Positions 17,131-25,896 are shown, counted from the first letter of the stretch. The stretch: 64,000 nucleotides of DNA from Deltaproteobacteria bacterium (GCA_025363655.1 JANYDK010000116.1:1-64000), one strand, 5' to 3'. Numbers and translations: made by a program. The notes: a model not told the origin generated them from the sequence alone.

Positions 17131-18482
17131 GCGCGCTCCTCGACGACGCCCGCGTGAAGGAAATCCTCGCCGCCGATCGCGCCCACGTCTGGCATCCCTA
17201 CACCCCGATGGACGAGTGGCGCGAGACGCACGACGCGATCGTCGTCGCCGGCGCTTTGGGGCCGCACCTCTTGCTCGCCGATGGTCGACGGCTCCTCGAC
17301 GGCAACGGCTCGTGGTGGGTCTCGACGCTCGGGCACAATCACCCTCGCCTCATCGCAGCCCTGGAAAAACAGGCACGAAAGCTCTGTCACGTCTCGCTCG
17401 CGGGGGTCGTTCACGAAGCGGCCGCGCTCTGTGCGCGCGAGCTCGCGGCGGTGATGCCGCCCTCGCTCGATCAGGTCTTCTTCTCCGACGACGGCTCGAC
17501 CGCGATCGAGGCGGCGGTGAAGATGGCGGTGCAAGCGCATCATCAAACGGGCAAGCCGAAGAAGACGCGCTTCGTCGCGCTCGACGGCGCCTTTCACGGC
17601 GAGACCATCGGCGCCACCAGCCTCGGCGGGGTCGAGGTCTTCCGTCGCCCCTTCGGCGGCGTCGTCTTCGACTGCGTGCACGTGCCCTCTCCCGCCGGTG
17701 ACGACGTCGCCTGCGCACCGGCGTGGGGCGAAGCCTTCGACGCCATCGCCGAGCTCATCGAGCGCGAGCACGAGACCCTCGCCGGCGTCGTCCTCGAGCC
17801 CATCGTCCAAGGCGCCTCGGGCATGCGCGTCTACGCCCCCGCGTATCTCCGCGCCGTCCGTGATTTGTGCACGAAATACGACGTGACGATGATCGTCGAC
17901 GAGGTCTTCACCGGCTACGGCCGTCTCGGCGTGATGTGGGCCTTCGAGCTCGCGGAGATCGTGCCCGACATCGTCTGCGTCGCCAAAGGTTTCACCGGCG
18001 GCGTCCTCCCGATGGCCGCGACGGTCGCCTGTCGCTCACTGCTCGAGGCCTTCTCCGGCGGTCGCAGTCGCTCGTTCCTCTACGGTCACTCGTTCTGCGG
18101 CAACCCGCTTGGCGCGGCGATCGCGCGCGAAGTCCTCGCCATTTACCGCGAAGAGCCGATCGTCGCCGGTGTCGCCGAGAGGCACGCGCTCATCGAGGCC
18201 GCCTTCGCGAGGCTTCGCGACGGCGCCATCACCAGTCGCCTCGTTCGCGACGTGCGGGCCATCGGCTCGATCGGCGCGGCCGATTTGCGCGACTCGACCT
18301 CCGGCTACACGGCGGGCATCGGCTGGCGCGTCTTCCAAGAGGCGCGCACGCGGGGCGCTTACCTCCGGCCACTCGGCAACGTCGTCTACGTCGCCCCCGC
18401 GCTCAACATTCCGCTCGACGATTTGCGGACGCTCCTCGGCATCCTCGAAGAGAGCGTCGAAGCCGTGGCGCGCGCCGTTTAG
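17127..18482 (+). CDS. bioA: adenosylmethionine-8-amino-7-oxononanoate aminotransferase
   Basis: 451 residues, normal length. It converts 8-amino-7-oxononanoate to 7,8-diaminononanoate in biotin synthesis, using SAM as amino donor and PLP. Family motifs are present: HVWHPYTPM near the N-terminus, GSWWVSTLGHNHP, SDDGSTAIEAAVKMA, IVDEVFTGYGRLG, the PLP lysine in VCVAKGFTGG and YGHSFCGNPLGAA. It starts within the coaBC stop (ATGA), so the two cofactor genes are translationally coupled. No other bio gene is in the window. Confidence 0.95.
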   Translation: MSALLDDARVKEILAADRAHVWHPYTPMDEWRETHDAIVVAGALGPHLLLADGRRLLDGNGSWWVSTLGHNHPRLIAALEKQARKLCHVSLAGVVHEAAALCARELAAVMPPSLDQVFFSDDGSTAIEAAVKMAVQAHHQTGKPKKTRFVALDGAFHGETIGATSLGGVEVFRRPFGGVVFDCVHVPSPAGDDVACAPAWGEAFDAIAELIEREHETLAGVVLEPIVQGASGMRVYAPAYLRAVRDLCTKYDVTMIVDEVFTGYGRLGVMWAFELAEIVPDIVCVAKGFTGGVLPMAATVACRSLLEAFSGGRSRSFLYGHSFCGNPLGAAIAREVLAIYREEPIVAGVAERHALIEAAFARLRDGAITSRLVRDVRAIGSIGAADLRDSTSGYTAGIGWRVFQEARTRGAYLRPLGNVVYVAPALNIPLDDLRTLLGILEESVEAVARAV

Positions 18483-18508
18483 CTCGTTTCGCAGGCGATT
18501 CGCGTCCG

Positions 18509-19798
18509 TCAGCCTGCGCAGGCCGCGCGCTCGACCTCGGTAGCCGCGAGCGTGCATGCTCGAAGACGCCACGGATCGCTTTTGTCACGGCCGACGATGC
18601 GCGCGGCCTCGGCGGCGAGGCGTTGGACCGTCGGCTCGATCGGTGCCAGCTCGCGTGCTGCCGCGAGCATCGCCAGCGCGGCTTCGTCCTTGGGGCTCGC
18701 TCGCAACTTGCGAAGCGCCGATACGGAGAGGTCGAGCGCCAGCGTGTCACCATCGACCACGCGAGGGAGCGCGCCTTTGCCCAGCAGCTCGTCGACAGTG
18801 CGTCGCCGCAGCGCGAGCCTTTCGCCGAGCATGCGCACGCGCGTCGAGCTCGAGGCAGCGGCGAGCTTCTCCAACTCTTCGGAGCGCGCCGGCGTCCAAG
18901 TGGACTCGATTTCGAGGGTCGCCGCGGCCGACTCGGCGATGGGACAGGTAGCGCGAACGGTGCGAGAAAATGAGACGATTTCTTCGTTCGTGCCGTGATG
19001 CGCGAGCTTCTCGAGCAAGGTCACGAGGGAGGCACAGCTCGGGTCGTCGATGGGCCGCGGCGCCTCGATCGGCGTCAGCGCACGCATCGCGAAGACGTAG
19101 GCGATGACCGCCGACGACTCGGCGATGGGGAGCACCGCGGCGCGAGCTCGCTTGCCTTCGAGGTCGTCGAGCCGGCCCGCCGCGAGCGCCGCCGTCACCG
19201 CGCCGGCCAGATCGCCGCGCTTGCATCGCGCCTCTGCGAGCACCGACCACGCGTGCGCCGACGTCGGTGAACGAAGCACGACCTCCTCGAGTCGCACGGT
19301 CGCTTCCGCGAAATGTCCCTCGCGCACGTCGAGCTCGGCGAGGCGCACGCTCGGGAGCGTGGCGTCGGCATCGGCCTCGATCGCGCGCAGGTAGTCGGCC
19401 CGAGCTGCCGCGAACTCGCCTCGAAATTGAGCACAATCACCGCGTGCAGTGAACGCGCGCTCGCGCTGCTCGGGCTGCATCAGGACATCGGCGAACGTCT
19501 TGGTCGCGTCGTCCATCTCGCCGAGCCGACAGAGCGCGAGCCCGAGACGTGCGCCGAGATCGGGCGCGCCGGGATCTTCCGAACGTGCCCGCCGAAGCGC
19601 CGCCACCGCTCCCGACCAATCGCCCGACTGTTCGGCGATGGAAGCCTCGAGCGACGCGGCGTAGGCCTCTTCGGAGACGAACCGCTCGGTGCGCGGCTTG
19701 CCGTGATAGACGCGCACGACCTCGTATTTCCCGAGGAAACAAGCGGAAATCGAGAGCGACCCGAGGAGGGCCGCGAGCACGGTCAGCGCGCGTCGCAC
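18509..19798 (-). CDS. TPR-repeat lipoprotein
   Basis: 429 residues from a GTG giving MRRALTVLAALLGS. The signal peptide ends SLSISAC, a lipobox. After a short spacer come tetratricopeptide units (SGDWSGAVAALRRARSEDPG, RGEFAAARADYLRAIEADAD, EGHFAEATVRLEEVVLRSPT), then a less regular helical C-terminus. Probably a periplasm-facing scaffold; function not identifiable. It is convergent with bioA, 26 bp apart. Confidence 0.75.
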   Translation of the reverse strand: MRRALTVLAALLGSLSISACFLGKYEVVRVYHGKPRTERFVSEEAYAASLEASIAEQSGDWSGAVAALRRARSEDPGAPDLGARLGLALCRLGEMDDATKTFADVLMQPEQRERAFTARGDCAQFRGEFAAARADYLRAIEADADATLPSVRLAELDVREGHFAEATVRLEEVVLRSPTSAHAWSVLAEARCKRGDLAGAVTAALAAGRLDDLEGKRARAAVLPIAESSAVIAYVFAMRALTPIEAPRPIDDPSCASLVTLLEKLAHHGTNEEIVSFSRTVRATCPIAESAAATLEIESTWTPARSEELEKLAAASSSTRVRMLGERLALRRRTVDELLGKGALPRVVDGDTLALDLSVSALRKLRASPKDEAALAMLAAARELAPIEPTVQRLAAEAARIVGRDKSDPWRLRACTLAATEVERAACAG

Positions 19799-19832
19799 GA
19801 AGACGTTCTACCAGAGGGCGCGCGAAGGTCGG

Positions 19833-21062
19833 TCAGAACGACTTCAAATCGCTGAAAATACGCTTGCTGATGACGACGCGCTGCACCTGGCCGGTGCCCT
19901 CGAAGATGTCGTAGACCTTGATGTCGCGGAACCACTTCTCGAGGAGCGCGTCCTCCTTGGAGATGGTCCCTTCGGCGCCGCAGATCTCGATCGCCTCGAC
20001 GCAAGCCTTCACCGCCGCCTGCGCCGCCGCCGCCTTCGACATCGAGGCCTCCTTGGCGTTCGGTTGTCCGACGTCGGCCATGTACGCCGCGCGATAGGTG
20101 AGCATGCGCGCCGCCTCGAGCCTTCGGTGCATCTTCGCCAGCCGCTCGACGAGCGCGTGGTAGCGCGCGATCGGACGACCGATCATGTAGCGGTCCTTCA
20201 CCGCGTCGCGGGCGTGCTCGTAGGCCGCGCGACCGATGCCGAGGGCCATCGACGCGACGAGCGGCCGCGTCGCATCGAACGTCTTCATCGCCGTCTGGAA
20301 GCCGGTGCTCTTCGTGAGGTACGCGTCCTCGCCGCCGAGCAGATTTTCTTCGGGCACGCGACAATCTTCGAGGACCAGCTCGGCCGTCTCGGAGGCGCGA
20401 AGACCGAGTTTGTCCTCGATTTTCCCGACCGAAAACCCCGTCGTGCCCTTCTCGACGACGAACGCACGATGTCCGGCGCGGCCCTTGTTCAAGTCGACCG
20501 AGGCGAAGATCACCACCCAGAGCGCGCGCGCGCCGTTGGTGATGTAGCACTTGCGACCGTTGATCACCCAGTGCTTGCCGTCCTTGCGACAGGTGCTCTG
20601 AATACCGCTGACGTCGCTCCCGGCGCTCGGCTCGGTGAGCCCATACGCGCCCCACGCGAGCTCGCCGCGCTTGTCGGCGTCGTGGATCATCCCGAAGTAT
20701 TTCTGCTTCTGCTCCGCGGTGCCGGTGGCGCGAATCGGCGGACCACCGAGCCCCGGACCCGGCAAACAGAGCAAGACCGAGGCGTCGGCCCAGGCGAGCT
20801 CTTCGGCGCCGATGAGCGAGGTGCGGTTCGTGAACGACGGCTTGTCGAGCGACGGCGGCTCCTTCTTCCCTTCGCCGAACGCCGCCGCGAGATCGTCGTC
20901 GCTGCGCATGCTGTTGGCCATCGAGACGAACTGCTGGAGGAACGTCGCCGGCACCTGGTGCTCGCGATCCATCTGCAAGCTCATCGGCCGAATGACGAAT
21001 CGCCCGAGCTGATTGAGGTTGTCCCTCAGCTCCTGCTGCTTCTTGCTGAGCTCGAATTCCAT
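19833..21062 (-). CDS. acyl-CoA dehydrogenase (second gene of pair)
   Basis: 409 residues of a complete acyl-CoA dehydrogenase. Visible: AYGLTEPSAGSDVSGI (flavin and substrate site), HWVINGRKCYITNGA, RYHALVERLAKMHRRLEAAR, and the catalytic Glu in YDIFEGTGQVQR near the C-terminus. It oxidises acyl-CoA to enoyl-CoA with FAD, passing electrons to ETF. AGGAGAG precedes the start. It follows the other dehydrogenase gene by 27 bp in one operon, suggesting a heteromeric enzyme or sequential steps. Chain specificity cannot be read from sequence. Confidence 0.92.
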   Translation of the reverse strand: MEFELSKKQQELRDNLNQLGRFVIRPMSLQMDREHQVPATFLQQFVSMANSMRSDDDLAAAFGEGKKEPPSLDKPSFTNRTSLIGAEELAWADASVLLCLPGPGLGGPPIRATGTAEQKQKYFGMIHDADKRGELAWGAYGLTEPSAGSDVSGIQSTCRKDGKHWVINGRKCYITNGARALWVVIFASVDLNKGRAGHRAFVVEKGTTGFSVGKIEDKLGLRASETAELVLEDCRVPEENLLGGEDAYLTKSTGFQTAMKTFDATRPLVASMALGIGRAAYEHARDAVKDRYMIGRPIARYHALVERLAKMHRRLEAARMLTYRAAYMADVGQPNAKEASMSKAAAAQAAVKACVEAIEICGAEGTISKEDALLEKWFRDIKVYDIFEGTGQVQRVVISKRIFSDLKSF

Positions 21063-21089
21063 CGGACTCTCTCCTGGCTCGGATGTGGC

Positions 21090-22325
21090 TCAGATGAAAA
21101 CAGGCTGAATTTCCGGCACCGGGAGCACGATCGCGGGATCGAGCGGGGCGCCGAGGGCGAGGGCGGCGAAGAGCTGATCGCTCGTCGTCGCCGAGGAAGT
21201 GCAGAGCGCCATCTGCTTGGCGTCGCGGAAGAGCTTCTCGGCGATGAAGTCGCGGACGAAGCCAGCGCCGCCGTGCACCTGGATGCAGTCGTCGCCACAG
21301 CGCACCGCCACCTCCGTCGCCTCGGCGACCGACTCGGCGCATCGCAGGAGCAGCTCGGTGTCGCCTTTGTGCTTCTTTTTCCAGTGATCGCTGCCAGCGC
21401 CGTCGAGCGTCCAAGCCGCGCGCCAGACGAGACCGCGTGCGCCGTCCACGTCCATCAGGCGATCGGCGATGAGGAAGGCGATCGCCTGGAAGTGCGCGAT
21501 CGGTTTGCCGAAGGCCTTGCGCTCGTCGGCATAGGCACGCGCGAGCTCGTAGCCTGCGCGTGCCACGCCCACCGCTCGCGCCGCCACCTGCAGCGATTGG
21601 CGCGCGAAGAAGCGTCGCAGCGCAGCGTCGAAATCGTCCCCGCCGGCGAGTCGATCGGACTCTTCGACGCGCACGCCTTCCAGCTTCACGTCGCCGAACG
21701 CCGCTGCATCGAGCCCCACGGTCTGGTGACGACGCACCACCGAAAAGCCCTTCGCCGCCGCGTCGACGACGAACGCGCCGATGCCGTTCCATCCCTTCGC
21801 CTCGTCGGTCTGCGCGAAGACGACGTAGGTGCCGGCGCGACCCGCGTTGAGCACGAACTTCTTCTCGCCCTCGAGGATCCAACTCGCGCCCTCGCGCTTG
21901 GCCGTGGCGGCGAAACCGGGACGCGCGAGCCCTCGTCCTTCGCTGAAGGCGACGGCGCCGACGCGCGACGGATCTTGCGCGAACGGTGCAAAATGTTTCG
22001 TCTGCTGCGCCTCGTCGCCCAACTCGACGAGCGCATGCGCGAGGGTGTTCGGACCGGGGAGCGCGAAGGCAGCGCCGGCGTCGGAGAAGCCCAGCTCCTC
22101 TTCGATGAGCACCGCGGTGCGCACGCTCGTCCCCGCGCCGCCGTGGGCCTCCGGGGTCCACAGCGCGCCGATGCCGAGCTCGGCGAGCCCGCTCCGCAAA
22201 TCGGCCGCGAGATCACGCGCTGCTTCCGTCTCTCGTAGGCGCGGTCGCAGCTTCTCGGCGCCGAACTGCGCCACGGTGTCGCGCATCAGGCGCTGCTCTT
22301 CGGTCGGCTCGAACGAGATCGTCAT
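21090..22325 (-). CDS. acyl-CoA dehydrogenase family protein, possibly non-catalytic partner
   Basis: 411 residues from the ATG giving MTISFEPTEEQRLMRD, with GGAGG six bases upstream. It has the family layout (FALPGPNTLAHAL, WILEGEKKFVLNAGRAGTYV, QVHGGAGFVRDFIAEKLFRD) but lacks the EGT motif with catalytic Glu at its C-terminus, where it reads HGGAGFVRD instead, and is weaker in the flavin motif. Paired alpha/beta-type acyl-CoA dehydrogenases often have one such degenerate subunit. It is the first gene of the pair, and an 18-bp palindrome overlaps its predicted promoter. Confidence 0.88.
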   Translation of the reverse strand: MTISFEPTEEQRLMRDTVAQFGAEKLRPRLRETEAARDLAADLRSGLAELGIGALWTPEAHGGAGTSVRTAVLIEEELGFSDAGAAFALPGPNTLAHALVELGDEAQQTKHFAPFAQDPSRVGAVAFSEGRGLARPGFAATAKREGASWILEGEKKFVLNAGRAGTYVVFAQTDEAKGWNGIGAFVVDAAAKGFSVVRRHQTVGLDAAAFGDVKLEGVRVEESDRLAGGDDFDAALRRFFARQSLQVAARAVGVARAGYELARAYADERKAFGKPIAHFQAIAFLIADRLMDVDGARGLVWRAAWTLDGAGSDHWKKKHKGDTELLLRCAESVAEATEVAVRCGDDCIQVHGGAGFVRDFIAEKLFRDAKQMALCTSSATTSDQLFAALALGAPLDPAIVLPVPEIQPVFI

Positions 22326-22344
22326 CGCGGTCCTCCGGTCCAAA

Positions 22345-22362
22345 ACTGAATGACCATTCAGT
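22345..22362. promoter_or_regulatory. TetR-type palindromic operator
   Basis: ACTGAATG-AC-CATTCAGT is a perfect 8-bp inverted repeat with a two-base centre. It lies 20 bp upstream of the acyl-CoA dehydrogenase start and 77 bp upstream of the divergent FAH-family gene. The TGAATG/CATTCA core matches the operator type of FadR-like TetR regulators of fatty-acid degradation. It overlaps a candidate minus-strand -10, consistent with repression. No tetR gene is in the window. Confidence 0.75.
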
Positions 22363-22438
22363 CGGAACTGCTCCAGAAATGCAAGAAGCGTCTTTCGAGA
22401 GGCTTGGCCCCGGCCGTACACACCGCTACCGAAGCCCC

Positions 22439-23458
22439 ATGAAGCTCGTCACCTCGCTCGAGAACGGTCATCCGCGTCATGGTGTGGTCGTCGGCAGCGT
22501 GATCCTCGACGTCACGTGTGCGCTGGTGGCGCTCGCCCGCGAGGCCGGTGACGCGGCTGCGACCGAGGCGACCATCGCGGCCACGCACGGCGCCGACATG
22601 CTCGGGCTCATCGCCCATCAAGACGTCGTGCTCCCGAAGCTGAAGCAGGCGATTGCGCGCGCCGAGAAGAACGACCTCGTCGCCCACGTCGACGGTCAGC
22701 CGCTGACGAAGCCGCTCGCCGGCGCCAAGCTCCTCGCGCCCATCCCCCGTCCGCCCTCGATGCGCGACGGCTACGCCTTTCGTCAGCACGTGCAGACCGC
22801 GCGCAAGAACCGCGGCCTCGACATGATCCCGGAGTTCGATCAGTTCCCCGTCTTCTACTTCACGAACCACCAAGCGGTCGTCGGCCCCGGTGATCTGGCG
22901 GTGATGCCGCTGCACCTGGAGAAGCTCGATTTCGAGCTCGAAGCGGCGATTGTGGTGGGCCGGCAAGGGCGCAACCTCGCGGCGAAAGACGCCGACGCGC
23001 ACGTCTTCGGCCTCATGATCATGAACGACTTCTCCGCGCGCGTGCTGCAGATGGAGGAGATGAAGCTCTCGCTCGGCCCCGCGAAAGGCAAAGACTTCGC
23101 GACCGGGCTCGGGCCCTACCTCGTCACCCTCGACGAGCTCGCGTCGCACGTCGTCCCGACGCCGCACGGCAACAAGTACGACCTCCGCATGACCGCCCAC
23201 GTCAACGGCAAGCAGGTCTCCGAAGGCAACGTCAAGGACATGGACTGGACCTTCGCGCAGATCCTCGAGCGCGCCAGCTACGGCGTCACGCTCCATCCGG
23301 GCGACGTCATCGGCTCGGGCACCTGCGGCACCGGCTGCTTCCTCGAGCTCAACGGTTCGAAGATCACCGACAACCAATGGCTCTTGCCCGGCGACGTGAT
23401 CACGCTCGAAATCGCCGAGCTCGGCAAGCTCGAGAACAAGATCGTCGAAGAGAAGTAG
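22439..23458 (+). CDS. fumarylacetoacetate hydrolase family protein
   Basis: 339 residues from the ATG giving MKLVTSLENG. The C-terminal two thirds are the FAH barrel: RPPSMRDGYAFRQHV, the metal-binding acids in DFELEAAIVVG and MNDFSAR, then IGSGTCGTGCFLEL and LLPGDVITLEI. Members hydrolyse carbon-carbon bonds of diketo acids using Mg or Mn, as in aromatic amino-acid breakdown. The divergent acyl-CoA dehydrogenases behind a common operator suggest shared use in acyl or aromatic catabolism; the exact substrate is not inferable. Confidence 0.88.
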   Translation: MKLVTSLENGHPRHGVVVGSVILDVTCALVALAREAGDAAATEATIAATHGADMLGLIAHQDVVLPKLKQAIARAEKNDLVAHVDGQPLTKPLAGAKLLAPIPRPPSMRDGYAFRQHVQTARKNRGLDMIPEFDQFPVFYFTNHQAVVGPGDLAVMPLHLEKLDFELEAAIVVGRQGRNLAAKDADAHVFGLMIMNDFSARVLQMEEMKLSLGPAKGKDFATGLGPYLVTLDELASHVVPTPHGNKYDLRMTAHVNGKQVSEGNVKDMDWTFAQILERASYGVTLHPGDVIGSGTCGTGCFLELNGSKITDNQWLLPGDVITLEIAELGKLENKIVEEK

Positions 23459-23464
23459 CCGACT

Positions 23465-23499
23465 GTCCGGCGACCGAGCGAAGCGAGATCGACCGGACG
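23465..23499. repeat. GGCGACCGAGCG palindromic element, reference copy
   Basis: GTCCGGCGACCGAGCG, loop AA, GCGAGATCGACCGGACG: a 35-base imperfect palindrome. Copies or variants occur at 8469, 14027, 14607, 32694, 54977 and 57149. Here it lies between convergent genes and is flanked by two direct repeats GACTGTCCGGCG at 23461-23472 and 23533-23544. Confidence 0.85.
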
Positions 23500-23500
23500 G

Positions 23501-23524
23501 CCGAAGTTGCGAAGCAATCTTCGG
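23501..23524. terminator. hairpin between convergent genes
   Basis: CCGAAG-TTGC-GAA-GCAA-T-CTTCGG forms a 10-bp stem with one bulge and a 3-nt loop, directly after the palindromic element and before the rhodanese stop. No U tract, so terminator function is tentative. Confidence 0.45.
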
Positions 23525-23549
23525 CGAAACGAGACTGTCCGGCGTCTTC

Positions 23550-23972
23550 TCACTTCAGCTTGGCGAACGCGCCGTCGCCGCCGTCACCGCTCTCGACCGG
23601 AAGCCCCGCGGCCTTCCAGCCCTGTTCGGTGACTTGGCCGAAGGGATCGCGCGCGGCATCGAACCCCGCGCGCTGATCGACGACGTTGCCGTAGCCGTGC
23701 GAGATGAGCAGCTGCGCGGCGCGAAGCGAACGACCGCCCGCTTTGCAGCCGACGACGATCTTCGCGTCCTTGGGGAAGCGCGCCTCCATCACCGAGAGGA
23801 ACTCGCCGTTGGGCGTCATCCCTCCCGGTCCCATGTGCATGAGCGGAACGTTGCGCGCTCCCGTCGGATGCTCGGCCTCGAATTCGGGCACCGAGCGAAC
23901 GTCGACGTAGACGTACCCCTCGTCGACGAGCTGCTTGGCCTCCACCGGGGAGACGCGCTTGAGATCCGCCAT
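23550..23972 (-). CDS. rhodanese-like sulfurtransferase
   Basis: 140 residues, a single rhodanese domain: YVYVDVRSVPEFEAEHPTGA, then the catalytic loop VVGCKAGGRS with the persulfide-forming Cys, and AAQLLISHGYGNVVDQRAGF. It moves sulfane sulfur to an acceptor; the partner is unknown. No signal peptide, so cytosolic. Confidence 0.9.
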   Translation of the reverse strand: MADLKRVSPVEAKQLVDEGYVYVDVRSVPEFEAEHPTGARNVPLMHMGPGGMTPNGEFLSVMEARFPKDAKIVVGCKAGGRSLRAAQLLISHGYGNVVDQRAGFDAARDPFGQVTEQGWKAAGLPVESGDGGDGAFAKLK

Positions 23973-23989
23973 GTTTTTGGGCGCTGTTT

Positions 23990-24940
23990 CTAGAGCGAGA
24001 AGTTCGCGCCGAAGCCGGAGCTGATCTCGAACTGGAAGACCGAGCCGTCGCCCGACCCGTTCTGCTTGTCGGCGGGGAGCGTTCCGCTGCTGGCGGTGTA
24101 CTCGACCTTGCCGGAGCCTTGGTTCGAGAAGGTGACCGACGGCGCGACGCGGAAGAAGACGTTGTCGGTGATCTGGTAGATGAGGCCGACGTCGAGCTGC
24201 AGGATCATCCCCTTCACGTTGGTGTTGGTGGTGATGTTCTGCGTCGTCTTGCCGTCGGCGCTGGTCTGCGCGGCGACGTTGGCGTTGCTACCGTAGAAGT
24301 AACCGACGCCGAGGCGCGGCCAGAACGAGAGGCGATCGTTGATGCGCAAAAGGTAGCCGACGCGCGGGATGAGCGTGAACGAGGTCACCGTCGGGAGGTC
24401 GCCCTTGGTGCTCGAGCTGCTGTTGCTGACCGTCGCGGCCGAGAACGTCTGCGTGTTGGTCTTCGACTCGGCCGAGCCGAAGCTGGTGTCGACCGCGAAG
24501 AGGCCGCCGACGGAGACGTTCTGAATGAAGAAGTAGTCGAGGCTGGGGGCGAGCCAGATCGAGTACGACTTGATGGTGGTCTCGGTCGTCGTGATGTTGG
24601 GGTTCGTCGACGAGAGCGTGATTTGCGGCGCCAGCGTCGTGGAGAAGTTGTTGTAGGCGAGGCCGACGGGGCCGTAATACTGCACGCCGCCGCCGACGCG
24701 CCCGCGGAAGCCGCTGACCTGGTCGATGACGAAGGCGCCCGGATCGCCGATGTCCGGGTTGGTGACCGGCGTCGCATCGAGCGCACCACCAGGGGCCTGC
24801 ACGCCGACGCCGGCGGTAGCGACTGGGGCAGGAGCAGGGGCCGGAGCGGGAGCCGGGGCGAGCTGCGCGGAGGCCATGCCTGCCGAGAGCAGCACCAGCG
24901 ACGACACCGAAGCAGCCACCAGGATGCGAGCGTGCGACAT
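23990..24940 (-). CDS. outer-membrane beta-barrel protein with Ala-Pro linker
   Basis: 316 residues from the ATG with AGGAGG eight bases upstream. The signal peptide ends SAGMASA-QL. An APAPAPAPAP tract (about 28-42) precedes an alternating hydrophobic/polar pattern typical of beta strands (SYSIWLAPSLDYFFI, FTLIPRVGYLLRINDRLSFWPRLGVGYFYG, GMILQLDVGLIYQI) and the C-terminus is ...GFGANFSL. It resembles OmpW/OmpA-barrel outer-membrane proteins and shares the FWPR(L/G)G(V/I)G segment with the next gene upstream. Function unknown. Confidence 0.78.
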   Translation of the reverse strand: MSHARILVAASVSSLVLLSAGMASAQLAPAPAPAPAPAPVATAGVGVQAPGGALDATPVTNPDIGDPGAFVIDQVSGFRGRVGGGVQYYGPVGLAYNNFSTTLAPQITLSSTNPNITTTETTIKSYSIWLAPSLDYFFIQNVSVGGLFAVDTSFGSAESKTNTQTFSAATVSNSSSSTKGDLPTVTSFTLIPRVGYLLRINDRLSFWPRLGVGYFYGSNANVAAQTSADGKTTQNITTNTNVKGMILQLDVGLIYQITDNVFFRVAPSVTFSNQGSGKVEYTASSGTLPADKQNGSGDGSVFQFEISSGFGANFSL

Positions 24941-25062
24941 ATCAATAGCCTCCTTATGCAATACGCGCGAGCGAGCAGGGTAGGGCTCGGTCGTTCGACG
25001 GCCGAGCCCCCGCTCGCTTCAAAGAACTTCTACGGCCAGGCGTTTAGCACGACCGCACCCGC

Positions 25063-25776
25063 CTAGAGATAGCCGCCGATGACCGCAGTGAGAAGGCGGA
25101 AGTCGAGGTACGAATTCCCGTCGACCGAGACGTTGCCATTTTTCACCGTGTGGCTGAGCGAAACCGTCACGCCCGGACCCGCTCCGATGAAGAAGTGTTC
25201 GATCGGATGGACGAGGAAGGGGGCGTCGATGAAGAAGTACCAGAGCGTGTTCGACGTATCGGCCCCACCGCCGCCGGAGAAGCTCGAGGTCTGGAAGCCG
25301 ATGCCTCCGCGCGGCCAGAACGAGAAGAGGGAGCTCAGCGGGATGTCGTAGCCGACGCGCGGCATGATTCCCCAATGCGTGCCGCTGATGGTGTCGGTGG
25401 TGTCCCCCGCGCCAGGTGCGTGCCTCGTCGTCGAGAAGCCGGTCGAGGCGAAGAGGACCTCGCCGCCGATCGAGAGGTGATCGATGACGAAGTAGTCGGC
25501 GCCCGGGTTGATGTAGAACGCGCTGTTCTTGAAGCTGTTGTAGCGACCGTTGTTGTTGAGGTCGGGCTGCGTCGACTTGCGGAACTCCCATCCGAGGAAG
25601 GGCGTGAGGCCGACCTGCGTGTCGGCTCCTTCGGCATCGAAGAGGCGAACTCCGCCCTGCGCGCTGATTGCGAGCTGACCTTGGGTTCCGAAGGGCGAGA
25701 GGTCGGTCTGCGCGGCGGCGGGCGCGACCACGCTGGCGGACGCGAGCGCAACGGCTACGGCGAGGATCTTCTTCAT
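25063..25776 (-). CDS. outer-membrane beta-barrel protein, paralogue of its neighbour
   Basis: 237 residues from the ATG giving MKKILAVAVALAS, with AGGAG seven bases upstream; the frame extends further but the signal peptide fixes the start (cleavage after PAAA-Q). Beta-barrel-like strands include FYINPGADYFVIDHLSIGGE, WGIMPRVGYDIPL and LFSFWPRGGIGFQTSSF. The PRVGY...FWPR motif is common to both barrel genes, so they probably arose by duplication. The C-terminus ends LLTAVIGGYL. Confidence 0.78.
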   Translation of the reverse strand: MKKILAVAVALASASVVAPAAAQTDLSPFGTQGQLAISAQGGVRLFDAEGADTQVGLTPFLGWEFRKSTQPDLNNNGRYNSFKNSAFYINPGADYFVIDHLSIGGEVLFASTGFSTTRHAPGAGDTTDTISGTHWGIMPRVGYDIPLSSLFSFWPRGGIGFQTSSFSGGGGADTSNTLWYFFIDAPFLVHPIEHFFIGAGPGVTVSLSHTVKNGNVSVDGNSYLDFRLLTAVIGGYL

Positions 25777-25896
25777 CGAGGTTCTCCTGACGATCGACTC
25801 GAAACGTGAACGACCGAAGGCCGATCCGCCGCTGAGAGTAGTACGTCGTACGACGATTGGACCTGGAAAAAGCGAGGTGATGACCCGAGACCTCAC

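Noticed and set aside
20064-22238. 724-codon open frame on the plus strand opposite the acyl-CoA dehydrogenases
   Set aside because: Antisense to two strongly supported enzymes; long antisense frames are expected at this GC content, and no domain is visible.
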